In this document: in pieces, positions 51,433 through 63,780 of the stretch
Numbering within the stretch: the stretch's first letter is position 1
Layout: each line of letters opens with the position of its first letter
Source of the DNA: Bufo bufo
Taxonomy: Eukaryota; Chordata; Amphibia; Anura; Bufonidae
Reading direction: 5' to 3'
Assembly: GCF_905171765.1 (NCBI RefSeq)
Contig: NC_053390.1
Coordinates: 592,621,793 to 592,685,792 of the forward strand
DNA length: 64,000 nt
The notes under the pieces: generated by a model
Databases searched by the model: none
Seen by the model: the letters and a program-made list of their open reading frames with translations, nothing else
Told to the model about the DNA's origin: nothing
Program-made: the position numbers and the translations under genes

Positions 51433-54400
51433 CTACATAGCCCTGCGTGCATCTCTCCGCTTCCTTTCAATATCCTCGTATATTTTAATTTGTTGTAAGA
51501 GTAGAGCCCACTCCCTTGACGAGGGCGGGCAGACAGATCCCCAATACTTGACCAATATAGCTTTCGCTACCATCAATCCTCTCATCCAAATCCGTCTAAC
51601 TTGGGGCGGAATCTCCATCTCTGAGCCATAATCTCCAAAGATCACTATCAGGATCCCCGGCTTATAGTTCATTGTAGATTCCTTTTGAAGGGCAGAAAAA
51701 ACCTCATCCCAATACTTTCTTATTTTATTGCAACCCCAAAGCAAATGAACATAGTTCGCATTTACATATCCACACTTAGGACAGGAACAGTCCCGATCCT
51801 TATTTTGGGGGAATTTCCCTTGGGTTTTGGGCGTATAATACAACCTATGGAGAATCTTAAATTGGATTAGCCTATGGGCACTGGAAACTGTTGCCTTTTT
51901 CACATTCCTATAGATAGTAGGCCATTGCAGTGGGGGGCAATTCAACTCCTGCTCCCACTTACTAGGGCTTTTAAAAGGCGTTACGGTTGCCAGTGCCAAT
52001 CGGAGCTTAGCATATAAACTAGATAGTTTCACCTTCACGTCCTTCTGAGCTTCACAGTAATCAAAGAATATATTTTCTCGTGGAAAAATAACACCCCTGT
52101 CCCTAGATGCTTCAAATATGTGTTTCAATCGTGCATAGTTAAATAAATCTAATGGTGAACTAGCAGAAAAATCAAATTCCAAAAATGACTTAAAACGACC
52201 TGCCTGAAAAAGATGAGACACCCTATTGATGCCATTTCGTGTCCAATAACCAAAATCTGTAATTTTGAAGAATTCCTCCAACCCCCTGTTCCCCCACAGA
52301 GGGGTAAAAGCGAACGGGTCGGAGACTTTAAGGATCTCCTTCAACCTATTCCACACCCTCTGTAGTGAGCAAGGGATCAACAGGGACCTCTCCATTCCCA
52401 TAGACCCAGTCTCCAAATATGCAAATATGTTCTCTATTGACCTATCAATAACCTTAGATAAATACAGTGAAAGTAAGCACTCTTTCCAATAACAACAACG
52501 CTGTATCTGTGCACACAAAAAATAACCTTGAAAAAAAGGAAGTGACAGCCCGCCATCTGCCTCCGACAACCAAAGATATCTCTGCTTTATACGCACCCTC
52601 TTCCTTCCCCAAATTAAATCGTTGATCAAAGTCTCCAATCAATGGAAAAACATATCATCAATCCAAATAGGAGAAGCACTGATCGGGAACAAAACTATAG
52701 GCAATATAATCATCTTAATCAATGCTATTCGATCTGTCTGGGCCAGTATCAATTTCCGCCAAGCGGCGACTTTGGCCCCAACTTTATTCAAAACCGGGGC
52801 CAAATTTAGCTCATAAAACCTACTCAAAGGAACACCAATCTTAACCCCCAGATAATCCAAGGTATCATTAGGAGCCAAGACATGGACTCGCTGCCCTTCC
52901 TCTACAGCTTTCCGGTTCAGCGGAAGGAGCGACGACTTTGACCAATTGATCCTATAACCTGATAATTTACCATATTCTTCTATTACCTCTATCACATACT
53001 GTAGGATTTTCCAACCCTGATCCAAGAACAGAATCCCATCATCTGCATATAAGCTTATTTTGTCGCTCACTCCCGCCACTCCGAAGCCATCTATACAATT
53101 ATCTAAACGAATCCGGCAAGCCAACGGTTCAATAAAAAGTGCGAAGAGGAGAGGAGACAGGGGGCAACCCTGCCTCATCCCCCTCCGCATCATAACAGGA
53201 GAAGAGCCAGTGCCATTAATATTAATATGTGCAATCGGATGTTCATAAAGCATTTGGGTCATTTTCACAAATAGGTTCCCAAGGCCAAAACCAGCCATCG
53301 TAGCCCACAAAAAAGGCCACTCCATCCTGTCAAACGCCTTTGCGGCGTCTAAAGACAGGATGGAGTGGTCCACCCCGCCCCCAACAGATAGATTCAGGTA
53401 TACTCTATATATGCTCATCTGTATTTGGCGGCCCGGGATAAAGCCCGTCTGGTCCGAATGTACCAGGCAAGCGATAACCCTCTTCAGACGACTGGCAAGG
53501 ATTTTTGCAAAGATCTTATAGTCCGTATTTAGCAGCGATATAGGTCTATAAGACCCCATATCGCATGGATCCTTCTTTTTCAAAACCAAGATGATCACCG
53601 CGTCTCTAAACGATGGGGGTAAAGAGCCAGAAGCACACGCTTCATTAAAGACTTGAAGTAAGATCGGCAAGAGTGATTTGGCATGGTACCTATATATTTC
53701 AAATGGCAATCCATCTGGACCAGGAGATGAATTATATTTTAGAAAGGGAAGAGTCGCCTGGAGTTCCTCCAAAAGGATGGGGGAGTCCAACATCTCTCTA
53801 TCTTGAATAGATAACTGCGGGAGCACCAATTGTTGAAGATATTGCTCCATGTCGGTGCGGCTACACATAGACTCAGATCTATACAAGGTAGAGTAATATT
53901 TCGCAAATTCCTCTCTAATCTCCTCTGCGGATCTCACCCCAATTCCCTGTGGATTCCTAATTTCTCTTATACTGGTAACCTCTCTCTGGTTGGCCACCAA
54001 ACGTGCCAAAAACCTACCAGTTTTACCAGATTCGCAAAAACGAGTCTGGCCCTGGAATAGGAGCTTATGTTGTGCTTTTTTATATAAGAGTGTCTTAAGC
54101 TGTGTATTAGCCTCCTTTAACTGATTAATATATTGCTCCGTATGGTGGTCAATTAATTCGGCACGTAAACTCCTTATTAGCCCTGTCAGTTCTTGCTCCC
54201 TCCGCCGTGATTCCGTTTTAAACCTATTCATTTTAGAGAAATACATCCCCCTAATATGGGCCTTCAACGCGTCCCACACATAATGAATATGTGTCGAACC
54301 TACGTTAAACCCCCAAAATTCCTGGATATCCATATCTAATCGGGACTGCTCCCCTATCACCTCAAGCCAATGCGGGTTTAATTTAAAAGTTCTTCTTGAA

Positions 54401-55116
54401 GTAGGAGCGTCCACAAACACAATCAAAACTGGGGAATGATCCGAGATTCCATGCGGTTCATACCTCATTCTCAGTACACGGCCACAAAGGTCCCGACTTG
54501 CAAAAGCCAGATCAATGCGGGACATAGACCCGTATGACTGGCTGAAACATGAGAAGATTTTTTTATTGCCATATAGGTGGCGCCAGATATCAACCAGCGC
54601 CAGCTCCTGGCACACAGCAGTGAGAGGGGACCCAGGGCGACCACGACCAGAAAGAGAAGAGAATCGATCCAACTCAGGATCAAGGACTGCGTTAAAATCA
54701 CCTGCCACTAATAACGCACACTGATTTTTGGTGGATACATAATGGGCTAAATGTGAAAAAATCACTGATTTAAATGGGGGGGGAATATACATAAAGGCCA
54801 GTATCACCTCCTGCCCTTTCCAGTAGCCATATAAGAATACGTATCTCCCTTCTTTATCAATGACACTGTCTAGCGGTTGAAACTCCATCGCTCGGTGGAT
54901 GTATACACTGACACCTCTTGAGTAGGAAGAAAAACAAGCGTGGTACTCAAAAGTGGCCCATTTCCTTTTTAGAGTATAGATCTTATCTGATACTACATGG
55001 GTCTCTAGTAGTACCACAATCGCTGGCAGGTGACGAACCACAAGATCAAATACAACCGTCCTTTTCACTCTGTCTCCCAGCCCTCTCACATTCCAACATA
55101 AAATATTAGACGGCAT
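51433..55116 (-). pseudogene. L1-C ORF2, endonuclease-RT with one TGA
   Basis: A single frame from ATG 55116 to 51433, about 1,227 codons, with only one stop, TGA at 52641-52639. Endonuclease: ILCWNVRGLGDRVKR, VVLLETHV, VAGDFNAVLDP, MSRIDLAFAS, SDHSPVLI. RT: SSPGPDGLPFEIY, GSYRPISLLN, LDAAKAFDR, GMRQGCPLSPLLF and LYADDGILF (Asp pair). After the stop: a Trp/Arg-rich segment and CSCPKCGYVNANYVHLLWGC, the Cys motif. All catalytic positions remain. The product would be cut after the RT domain, losing the C-terminal third. One substitution separates this copy from an intact one. Confidence 0.93.
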
Positions 55117-55343
55117 ATCCTATGAATACAAAAGTTTCCAAATCCCCCCTCTTAACGGAGAGGCACGCATAGCCAAGGAAAAGAAGACGACAGCCAATCC
55201 CTCCCTTAAACCCACCCCCAAAAATCCCCCTGCATGGTTGACAAGGCATTTCACAATACCCATCAACCTCTCTCCTTCCTCCAAACCTCCGCCTCGCCAC
55301 CTCCTCTCATTGTACTCCCCCCTCGCCACCTTTTCATACTATT

Positions 55344-56309
55344 TCATAAGCCCCTTGAGTCCAGCCATTGCACCGCCTCCGCCTGTGTGGAGAGAAAGCT
55401 CACAGAATCGTTATATACCACTCTCAGTTTAGCGGGGTATAACATTGAGTACTTAATCTTGGCTGAAATCAATCTCTTTTTAACATCAAAAAAGGCTCTT
55501 CTTTTAATTTGGGTCTCGCGGGAAAAATCAGGGAATATAGATATCAGATTACTATCAAAATATGTCTCTGTTATTTCTCTTTTACGTCTAAGAACCCAGT
55601 CCCGGTCCTTTGTGCAAACAAATTTTGCTAAGATTGCTCTTGGCGGAGCCCCTGGGGGGGTTTTTTTAAAGGGAATTCTGTGTGCCCTCTCCACACAAAA
55701 GGTAGAAGCATCATAATCTGGGCCCAATCTTTCTACCAGCCACTTCTGGATGAATTTTGGCGGGTCATCCTGCTCTGCCCCCTCCGGGAACCCCACTAAT
55801 CGCAGATTATATCTGCGAGACCTGTCCTCCAGCTCTACCACTTTCCTTCTTAGCCAGGAACGATCTTCGTCTACTTCTGCTAATCTATTCTTTAGTACAC
55901 CGTTCTCCACACTGACTGATTTAACTTCAGATTCCAATTCCTTCACCTTTAATCTCAGTTTCGTCATTTCGTCTCTTATTATTGTGACGTCCCCTTGTAC
56001 CACTGCAAGGGAAGAGGCCAGCTCTGCAACCGATATACTAGTAGCATTTACCACTCCCAGTATATCCTGCAACTTTTTGTTAATGCTATCAACACCTTCG
56101 CTATGGGAGGAACTAGTCTTTGATAGAGCCTGCTCTACCCGATCCGTATTATCTAAGCCTACCTCAACCTGGGGAGCGGCTCTCTGTACCCCTCCTCTAG
56201 TCTTGGGTGGAGGTGACTTCAAAAATTTATCCAATCTAGCCTGTGGGCTCCCCCCTAGTCCACCCTTTGGAGAGGTCAGTCCACCTGACTTACGAAATTT
56301 TGGCGGCAT
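55344..56309 (-). CDS. L1-C ORF1 protein
   Basis: About 321 residues from the ATG at 56309 (MPPKFRKSGGLTS), preferred over the in-frame ATG 33 bases upstream because it matches the usual MPPK-type start. A basic, Pro-rich N-terminus precedes a long coiled coil with leucine repeats (LRLKVKELESEVKSVSVENG and onward to RKVVELEDRS). Then come SRRYNLRLVGFPE (RRM signature), ERAHRIPFK and a C-terminal domain with FPDFSRETQIKRR. Complete and undisturbed. RNA-binding trimer by family knowledge. Confidence 0.9.
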   Translation of the reverse strand: MPPKFRKSGGLTSPKGGLGGSPQARLDKFLKSPPPKTRGGVQRAAPQVEVGLDNTDRVEQALSKTSSSHSEGVDSINKKLQDILGVVNATSISVAELASSLAVVQGDVTIIRDEMTKLRLKVKELESEVKSVSVENGVLKNRLAEVDEDRSWLRRKVVELEDRSRRYNLRLVGFPEGAEQDDPPKFIQKWLVERLGPDYDASTFCVERAHRIPFKKTPPGAPPRAILAKFVCTKDRDWVLRRKREITETYFDSNLISIFPDFSRETQIKRRAFFDVKKRLISAKIKYSMLYPAKLRVVYNDSVSFLSTQAEAVQWLDSRGL

Positions 56310-57791
56310 TTTCCTATAAGTGGGTATAGTGTAGTTATGCACCCAGTTCCTCCACTAGTGTCTCATATACATACACACAAATATACATACATATATATTC
56401 ATACATATAAAAAATACAAGACACAGTATAGAGCAGCAGCGCTCAATAATAATGCAGGGAACTAAATAGAAAAAGAAGTTGGATACTGGTTAGATAAGCA
56501 CAACTGAAATAATGGTGAATAGATATAAGAACCAGACTGTCCGCGTAAATACAAAGTAGAGCATTAGTTCCCCCCGAAAGGCAGGCTAGGTAGCAATTGC
56601 CTGCAGCTATAACATATTCCGATAAGAAGGAGCAAAATAGAACCGCTAACAGCCCTGGCTAGGCTAGCCAGCAATTCTAGAAAAACAATGGAGCAAACCC
56701 GCTTAATGTCAAAATGGGATATCCGCACTCAGGTTAGGAGTATATGTCCCCAATATCGGGTTCTGGATCAGAGTACCAGAGAGCCCACCTTCTTACGTTC
56801 TTAGGTACAGACTGATAGCCCAGAGGGGTGACTTCCACATACATACGGTATCAACACGCCCCACTAAATTCCCCGCAAGCAGCAGAGATTATGCAGAGGG
56901 GCAGTCCAGCCAAAGAAAAGCAGGGTCGAAGCAGCTGTCTACAAAAGGGGGTCTTTATGAGCCTTGATTCTTCATCTATGCTTCATATGTAGAGATAGGT
57001 TGTTCCACTGAGTTCATGGCCTCGAATTCCAACGACCACCACAGAGCCCAGAACTAACCCCCCCAGGGCACACAGCTAACTGCCACCAATCGGTCGGGCT
57101 CTCCAGTAGGGACCGCAAACAGTACCAGCAGGCCTCACATTAGCATGATAGATGGCCAAATCGGGTCATCAATTTCGCCTTCGGAACACCTGGCACCGAA
57201 CCCCTACTTCCCCTCACTCTCAAGGTCCACAGCCCAAGTTGCTAGGTAAGTTTCCCCCCCCCCCCCCTGCCACTCACAGGTAGCCGAGCTAACAAGCAGC
57301 AAGCCAGGGCACACAACGGGGCGGGGGTTGGCGGGCAACGGGTAGTGGGTCAGAGTGGGTCAGAGCCAGGAGAGTAGTATAGGCGAAAGTTCACATCGGG
57401 TAACAAGCGGCAGGTTAAGACAAAAGCTGCATCGGAGCTTATCCAGGGGCTTACCACCTCCAACTCTGGGCACCTCACAGGGCGACAGAGACCAGCTGCA
57501 GCGGATCGTCAGCACGCAGTGGGCCGGGGCATCCTCATCCTCATAGCCGGTGCAAAGAAACATCAGGAGGGGATCAAGCCAGGTAGCACGCAGCGTAGAT
57601 CCGGTTCCCAGCAGAGAGCAGGCAGCAGGATACGATCGCTCACAGTCCCATCCAGACTCCAGGCTTGGCTAGTCAGGCCTGGCCAAGGCGTGGTATTCTC
57701 TCAGGATCCACATTCAGCAGCGAGGCAGGGAGAGAGAGAGAGGAGAGAGCGGCTGGAGGAGGAGCGCGGCACACCTACGTCATGCCACCGT
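56310..57791 (-). promoter_or_regulatory. L1-C 5' UTR
   Basis: About 1.5 kb upstream of ORF1 on the minus strand. It begins ACGGTGGCATGACGTAGG, followed by a CTCTCTCTCT pyrimidine tract (57725-57745 region) and GC-rich sequence. It likely contains the internal promoter. Opposite-strand frames at 57355-57845 are chance. Confidence 0.6.
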
Positions 57792-57806
57792 CAGGAGATC
57801 TATTCT
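57792..57806 (+). repeat. Target-site duplication of L1-C, right copy
   Basis: CAGGAGATCTATTCT, matching 51216-51230 exactly. Removing L1-C and one copy restores the L1-D leader. Confidence 0.92.
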
Positions 57807-58289
57807 AAGAGTATATCTAAAGGGACATTGCACTCCGGCCTATGAGAAGCCCATTATTACTATTCTTAATCAGGAGAGGTCCCTAATACTACTGTGGATC
57901 CATTAGTGGAGGATACAGAGTTGCAAACATCACCTAACTAACCACACAGCAGTAAAGAAGTGTCTGTTACCAAGCTGTAAAAGAGGGGCAGAGATAGCAG
58001 CAAAGTCAAATAGACGTTCATCCCTGCTTTATACTACATCACCTCTCTAATCAGAGAATAATTCCTGTCAAACAGACTTCAGGGTTTTTGGCGCAATTTT
58101 TTCAGCCTCTTCTCAGAAGATTAACAGAGGCGTCATAATGCAAATCCTCATGTAGTTAACAGCCGCTGCCATCGAGGGCCACAAAATAAGAGAATAAGAA
58201 GGTCTTACGGTTCTTCTCACACTGACCTAATACTCTTAACGCTCATACACCAATAGGAGCGACAATTCTGGCTATCTGTCTGAATAGTG

Positions 58290-59366
58290 ATGGTTAAAAT
58301 CGGCCCAGGCAAACCCAGGCCTACCTCCAATAAGTGTCTTACAGGCTCTCTGGACTCCTACATGCAGAAACGTCCATCTGCGCCACCCACAAAGACCTCC
58401 CATACACAAAGACTCACATCCACGGACTCTTTGCTCAAAGATACCATAACCAACAACCCTCCAGAGATGGAAAGTGATCAGGAAGATGACACGAGTCTAC
58501 CCATATCCAGAGCGTTCCTGGGGCAAGCCCTTTCAAGAGCACTGGAACCAGTAGTGAAGGAACTACAGGATATAAAACAAGAAATGAAATGTATGGGAGG
58601 AAGAGTGGAACAATTAGAGTCTACGCAAGCACAAATAGTCTCATATACAGAGGCGACTTCTGCAAACTTCTCATCATCCCAGACACACATGAATAAAATT
58701 GTTAATTGGATGGAAGACCAGGAGAACAGAGCAAGGCGCAACAACTTGAGACTCAAGGGGGTTCCAGAATCCATCTCTACAGAAGCCTTGCTCGACACAG
58801 TCAAACAAATATTCTCTGCCATTCTAGGAGATAACTACGTGTTGGAGATCTCCATCGAAAGAGCGCACAGAGCGCTTCGCTCCAAACCACAAGGGTCAGA
58901 ACCACCGAGAGACGTAATTTGTCGTCTATTCAATTCCAGAGTGAGAGATGACATCCTGAAGTTTGCTCGTGTCAAACCCATGGTCAAAATTGAGGGGTCT
59001 GAAATTTCAATATATCAAGACCTGGCCAGAGTCACCTTGTCTAAAAGGAACATGCTCCGCCCTTTAACAGAGATCCTACGTCATAGGAACATCCCTTACA
59101 GATGGCTCTTCCCATTTGGCCTCTCCTTTAATGTTGAAGGAAAAAGATATATTCTGAGAGAACACTCCGAATTGGAAGAAATTCTATCAGCATTGCAGAT
59201 CACAGACGTGGACATCCCAGACTGGGCTCCGATACATGACCTTACCAGCCTACCGACGGTCCCTCCCCCTACACCATGGAAAACTGTTGGAGCAGAAAGG
59301 AAGAGGCGCAGCAAAAAACGTCAAGGAAAACTGACTCCGAGACGACTCGACGTTGACCCCACCTGA
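58290..59366 (+). CDS. L1-D ORF1 protein
   Basis: 358 residues from the ATG at 58290 (MVKIGPGKPRP, like MVKIGNPK of L1-A). Central coiled coil (EPVVKELQDIKQEMKCMG, VEQLESTQAQ), then ENRARRNNLRLKGVPE (RRM signature), ERAHRALRSKP, and a C-terminal domain with YQDLARVTLSKRN and PFGLSF, as in L1-A. No interruption. By family knowledge it forms RNPs with element RNA. Confidence 0.92.
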   Translation: MVKIGPGKPRPTSNKCLTGSLDSYMQKRPSAPPTKTSHTQRLTSTDSLLKDTITNNPPEMESDQEDDTSLPISRAFLGQALSRALEPVVKELQDIKQEMKCMGGRVEQLESTQAQIVSYTEATSANFSSSQTHMNKIVNWMEDQENRARRNNLRLKGVPESISTEALLDTVKQIFSAILGDNYVLEISIERAHRALRSKPQGSEPPRDVICRLFNSRVRDDILKFARVKPMVKIEGSEISIYQDLARVTLSKRNMLRPLTEILRHRNIPYRWLFPFGLSFNVEGKRYILREHSELEEILSALQITDVDIPDWAPIHDLTSLPTVPPPTPWKTVGAERKRRSKKRQGKLTPRRLDVDPT

Positions 59367-59981
59367 GAACTGATCTATTTCGGGTGATGTCCACTCACTG
59401 CTACCCCTTGGGTACAACCTAAACAGTAGATATATAGAATATGTTCAATGTTTATTATGGTAGCACTTTTTGTTGAGTGCATTTCTGTTTATGCGGTTCA
59501 ATCGGGGGGTCGGGGTGGGGGGGGGGGAGCCGTGACACCATATAAGGGATAAAAAATATTACCTAGACAATGGGCACCCCATACTTACAGAGGGTTGCGC
59601 GGCTCTCCCTCTCACCCTTCACCACTACTCCTCATAACTAGATAATTGGCTCGGATGTATTCCTCCGACCTGATCTATACCTTTCGGATCTGTGAGATCT
59701 CTTATTATATTCAAAACTACGTTAAAATTGATATCGCCCTCAGGGCTGTTACCTACAATGTTAGCACATATGCTAGTACTATTCCATTTGGTACTGTTTT
59801 CTTACATGTTCACTCTACCCCAAATGTTATATTCAATATTCTCACGGACAAGTCTCACTTATTTGTTCTCTACCCATCCCACCCCCCCCTCTAAGCCACA
59901 ATCCTTGGACCTCACACCCAATTATCATACAGCACCCTGGTGTACCCGCATCACTCGAGTATTACCTTACCATCCTCCTCC
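59367..59981 (+). other. L1-D inter-ORF spacer
   Basis: About 615 bp with stops in the forward frames, a G-rich run at 59506-59528 and pyrimidine-rich segments. Two overlapping short open frames (59646-59985) have no domain. Same layout as L1-A. Confidence 0.6.
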
Positions 59982-62900
59982 ATGACTACTATACATTTAA
60001 TCACGTATAATGTCAGAGGCCTGAACTCTCCGATTAAACGCAGTCAAGTGCTCCAAGCCCTGAAAAAATCCTGCGCTGACATCTTATTCCTACAGGAAAC
60101 CCACTTCCTCACAGAAAAGACACCAACATTCCAAAAGCATTTTTACAACCAATGGCACCACTCACATACCCCCACAAAGAACTCCAGAGGGGTGGCTATA
60201 GCCTTCTCTAAGCACACCATTTTCGAATTGGAGAGCTTGTATAGAGATAAAGAAGGCAGACTAATAGTACTCATCGGGTTACTAAATGGTAAACAGATCA
60301 CATTAGCGAACCTTTATGCTCCCAACACACAGCAACCCCAATGGATTAGGGATACCATGACACTAATACACAGCATGACGAAAGGAATCCTAGTGATAGG
60401 TGGCGATTTCAATGTTGCCCTAGATCCGCTCCTAGACACCTCCTCCGGAAGAACCACCCTCTCATATAAGACACTAAGACATATTAAGAAGTCATTGCAG
60501 ATACTATCCTTGACTGATGTGTGGCGTTTTCTCCACCCTTCGGTGAAGGATTACACTCTGTACTCAACACCACACAATTCTTACCACAGAATTGACTACT
60601 TCTTTCTCCAACAATCATCCCTCACTAATGTTCAATCATCCTCAATAGGCTCAGGAGTACATTCAGATCACTCTCCGTTAGGAATTCATATACTAATGTC
60701 AGATCGCCCAGGAATACGGCCACCTTGGAGACTCAATGAAAACCTTCTTTCTACTACAGAGGTCCATAAAAGAATTACAGACAGTCTCAACTCATATTTT
60801 GAGTTGAATAATAATATAGAAGTCTCCACGCCAGTAGTATGGGAGGCGCACAAAGCAACCATCAGGGGCGAGTTTATATCCGTAGGCACATACTGCAAAA
60901 AACAGAGAGAACAAGAAATCAGATCCCTACAGACGACGATCTCCCATCTTGAAAAACTTCATAAACAATCCCTTATAGCGCCAATCCTGCAAAAGCTCAC
61001 AGAATCCCGACTACAGCTTAGAGATCTATTAAACAAAAACTCAGCTAAACTATACATGTCAGTCAAACATTCTTTTTATGCCCATGGAGATAAAGCATCT
61101 AAATTGAAGATGTCCCTCATCAAAAGAAGAAAGTCCCACACTTTCATAAGGGAAATTAAGGATAAAAAAGGAATCACTACTACTGATCCTGAGAAGATTG
61201 AAAAAGAATTTATTAACTTCTACACCTCATTATACCAACTGCGCACCTCAGAGAAACAGGAGAATACGCAGGATACTCTTGCGGCAATATCAAATTTCCT
61301 ATCCTGTGCATCCCTTCCCAAACTAGACCCTAGCGCGTACACAAACCTGTTGAAACCTTTCACACAGATGGAGGTTCAGTCCGCCCTGCGAAGCTGTCCT
61401 AAACAGAAAGCGCCGGGTCCGGATGGTCTTCCCTGCTCTTATTATAATACCTTCTCAGGTGTCCTTCTCCCTCACCTGACGGATACATTCAATGCGTATC
61501 TCTCAGGGTCTAGCATACCAAAACAGGCCCTTGAAGCCTATATCACCTTAATTCACAAGGATGGGAAAGATGCCAACCAATGTGGAAGTTATAGGCCAAT
61601 TTCCCTGTTAAATACAGACTTAAAATTATACGCAAGCTTACTGGCCAATAGACTCAAACTTTTGATCCCCTCTTTGATCTCTCCTGAGCAGGTGGGGTTT
61701 GTGTCCGGAAGGGAGGGGAAGGATAACACACTGAGAATTCTCTCCATCGTCCAAATAGCTAACCAGAAGAAAATCCCCCTGGTTCTGCTGGGTACCGACG
61801 CCGAGAAGGCTTTCGACAGGGTGGACTGGACCTTCATGAAACAGGTACTTCTACACTTTGGTATACCACAAGAGTTTGTTAATGCCATCTTTCTAATGTA
61901 TGATACTCCCTCAGCGAGACTACGTATAAACCAAAACCTATCAGCACCTTTTCATATATGCAACGGGACAAGACAGGGCTGCCCACTATCACCAATCCTT
62001 TTTGCCCTTTCACTCGAACCACTATTGGCTTCCATTAGACTTCACCCAGACATAAAGGGATTAGACGACGGCAAACATGAGCATACAGCTGCTGCTTACG
62101 CAGATGATATTTTATTGACTTTGTCGAATCCCTCTATCGCCTTACCAGCACTGCAGAATGTGTTAAGGGAATATGGCATGTTATCAAACTTTAAAATAAA
62201 CGCTTCCAAGTCAGAAGCACTGGGGTTTAACATTGGTAAGGAAGAAATAGATTTTTTACGCACCCAATACCCCTTTCATTGGCCAAAATCATATATCACA
62301 TACCTAGGTATAAAAATTAGTTCTAAATGGAGCGAACTATACTCACTCAACTACGCCCAAATCCCAAACACCTTTTGTCAAATATTATCCTCATGGTCCT
62401 TACCTTTTTTGTCTTGGATGGGACGAAAAAACCTAATAAAGGCGATACTACTCCCTAAGCTGACGTATCTGTTTCAGACTCTTCCGATACCACTCCCATC
62501 ATCATTTTTCAATAATCTACACAGAATTGTTAGTACCTACCTTTGGGACGGCAAAAAACCCAGATTAAACCGATACCTATTAGCTCAGCATAAAACAAGA
62601 GGAGGTATGTCGGTCCCTGATTGGAGACTATACTACGAAGCCACACATCTTACCAGGATAGTATACTGGCTAAGGACGGACAAAAATAAACTCTGGCTTC
62701 CATTAGAGAACCTACTCGCTACAACCCCTCTCAGAGCATTGCTTTGGAAGAAAAAAGATAAACCTGTATCCCAACTCACACTAAATGTATATTATACAAA
62801 CCACCCTATCACTGTGGTACCAGTACATGGACTCCCTCAGTCCCGTACTATCCCCCTTAATGATGATAACAGATATTGCAGAACTACAACAGGAGAAATA

Positions 62901-63780
62901 TAAGGACACAGGTCTAAGGTTTGAAGATGTCAGATCCATAACGCTACACTCCTTTCTTAATCCGGAACAGTTAGATGATCCACTCAACCACATTTCAATG
63001 CATACACTACATAAAGCACATGTTTGCTCACTAATAAAACCATATCTTAACCAAGCCACGAGTTCCGGAGAACTCACACAATTTGAAAAATTAGCGGCCT
63101 CCTCCAATCCTCCTAAACACTTGCTATCACAGATTTATAACATCTTACAACAAATTAAATATCCATGCACCAGAGGTTACCTGGGTGATTGGGAAAAAGA
63201 TCTAGATACCACCTGGTCCACTGCAGAGACCAAACAAATATATATCAAATCGCATGGTATTTCTAGATGTACCCGACTCCAAGAAAACTCATATAAGATA
63301 GTCACTAGATGGTACCGAACGCCCGTGAGACTCAAGCAGATGACATGCCTGAATTCAGACACATGCTGGAAATGTAAAGGATCGAGAGGCACATATATTC
63401 ACATGTGGTGGGATTGTCCAGTAATCAAACCATTTTGGACCCAGGTACTAAGCTACATAAAAAAGATATGCACCCTAACACAAGACCCAACTTTAGCCTC
63501 CATATTCCTCAACATTCGACTGGGTAATGTACCACCGAACAACAGGACACTTTTCCAGCACCTCACAGCTGCAGCCAAATCATTGATCCCTCAACATTGG
63601 AACCAACCGAGTTCTCCCACCCTTTCACAGTGGCTACACAAAGTTAACCATATTTTCCATATGGAGGAGCTATCAGCGTGGGAACTGAGAGCTCACACCA
63701 GATTTCTTAAGATATGGGATGGCTGGGTTAAATGCCGCGCTTCTACTCCGGTGTTACAATTATTATCAGACTCAATTTAA
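59982..63780 (+). pseudogene. L1-D ORF2 (endonuclease-RT) with one frameshift
   Basis: Starts at ATG 59982 (TTIHLITYNVRGLNS). Endonuclease: FLQETHF, VIGGDFNVALDP, YHRIDYFF, SDHSPL. RT: KAPGPDGLP, SYRPISLLN, DAEKAFDRVDW, GTRQGCPLSPILF and AAYADDILL, intact. The frame changes by one base near 62790-62810. The first frame would end at 62903 after missense residues, and the next frame carries on with the family-like sequence to 63780, including CWKCKGSRGTYIHMWWDC and a normal C-terminus. In total about 1,266 codons, nearly the same as L1-A (1,269). A single small indel separates it from an intact gene. Confidence 0.93.

Larger units (their letters stand above)
51231..57791 (-). mobile_element. 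L1-C: full-length L1-type LINE inserted in the L1-D leader
   Basis: On the minus strand: ~1.48-kb 5' UTR (57791-56310), ORF1, 227-bp spacer, ORF2, a 3' UTR with AATAAA shortly before a 20-A tail (51250-51231). A perfect 15-bp target duplication flanks it. ORF2 has one in-frame stop. The protein sequences are clearly more diverged from L1-A, B and D than those are from each other, so it is a separate L1/Tx1 lineage. Confidence 0.93.

Noticed and set aside
55750..56319. 189-codon plus-strand frame
   Set aside because: Antisense shadow of L1-C ORF1, whose motifs are clear on the minus strand.
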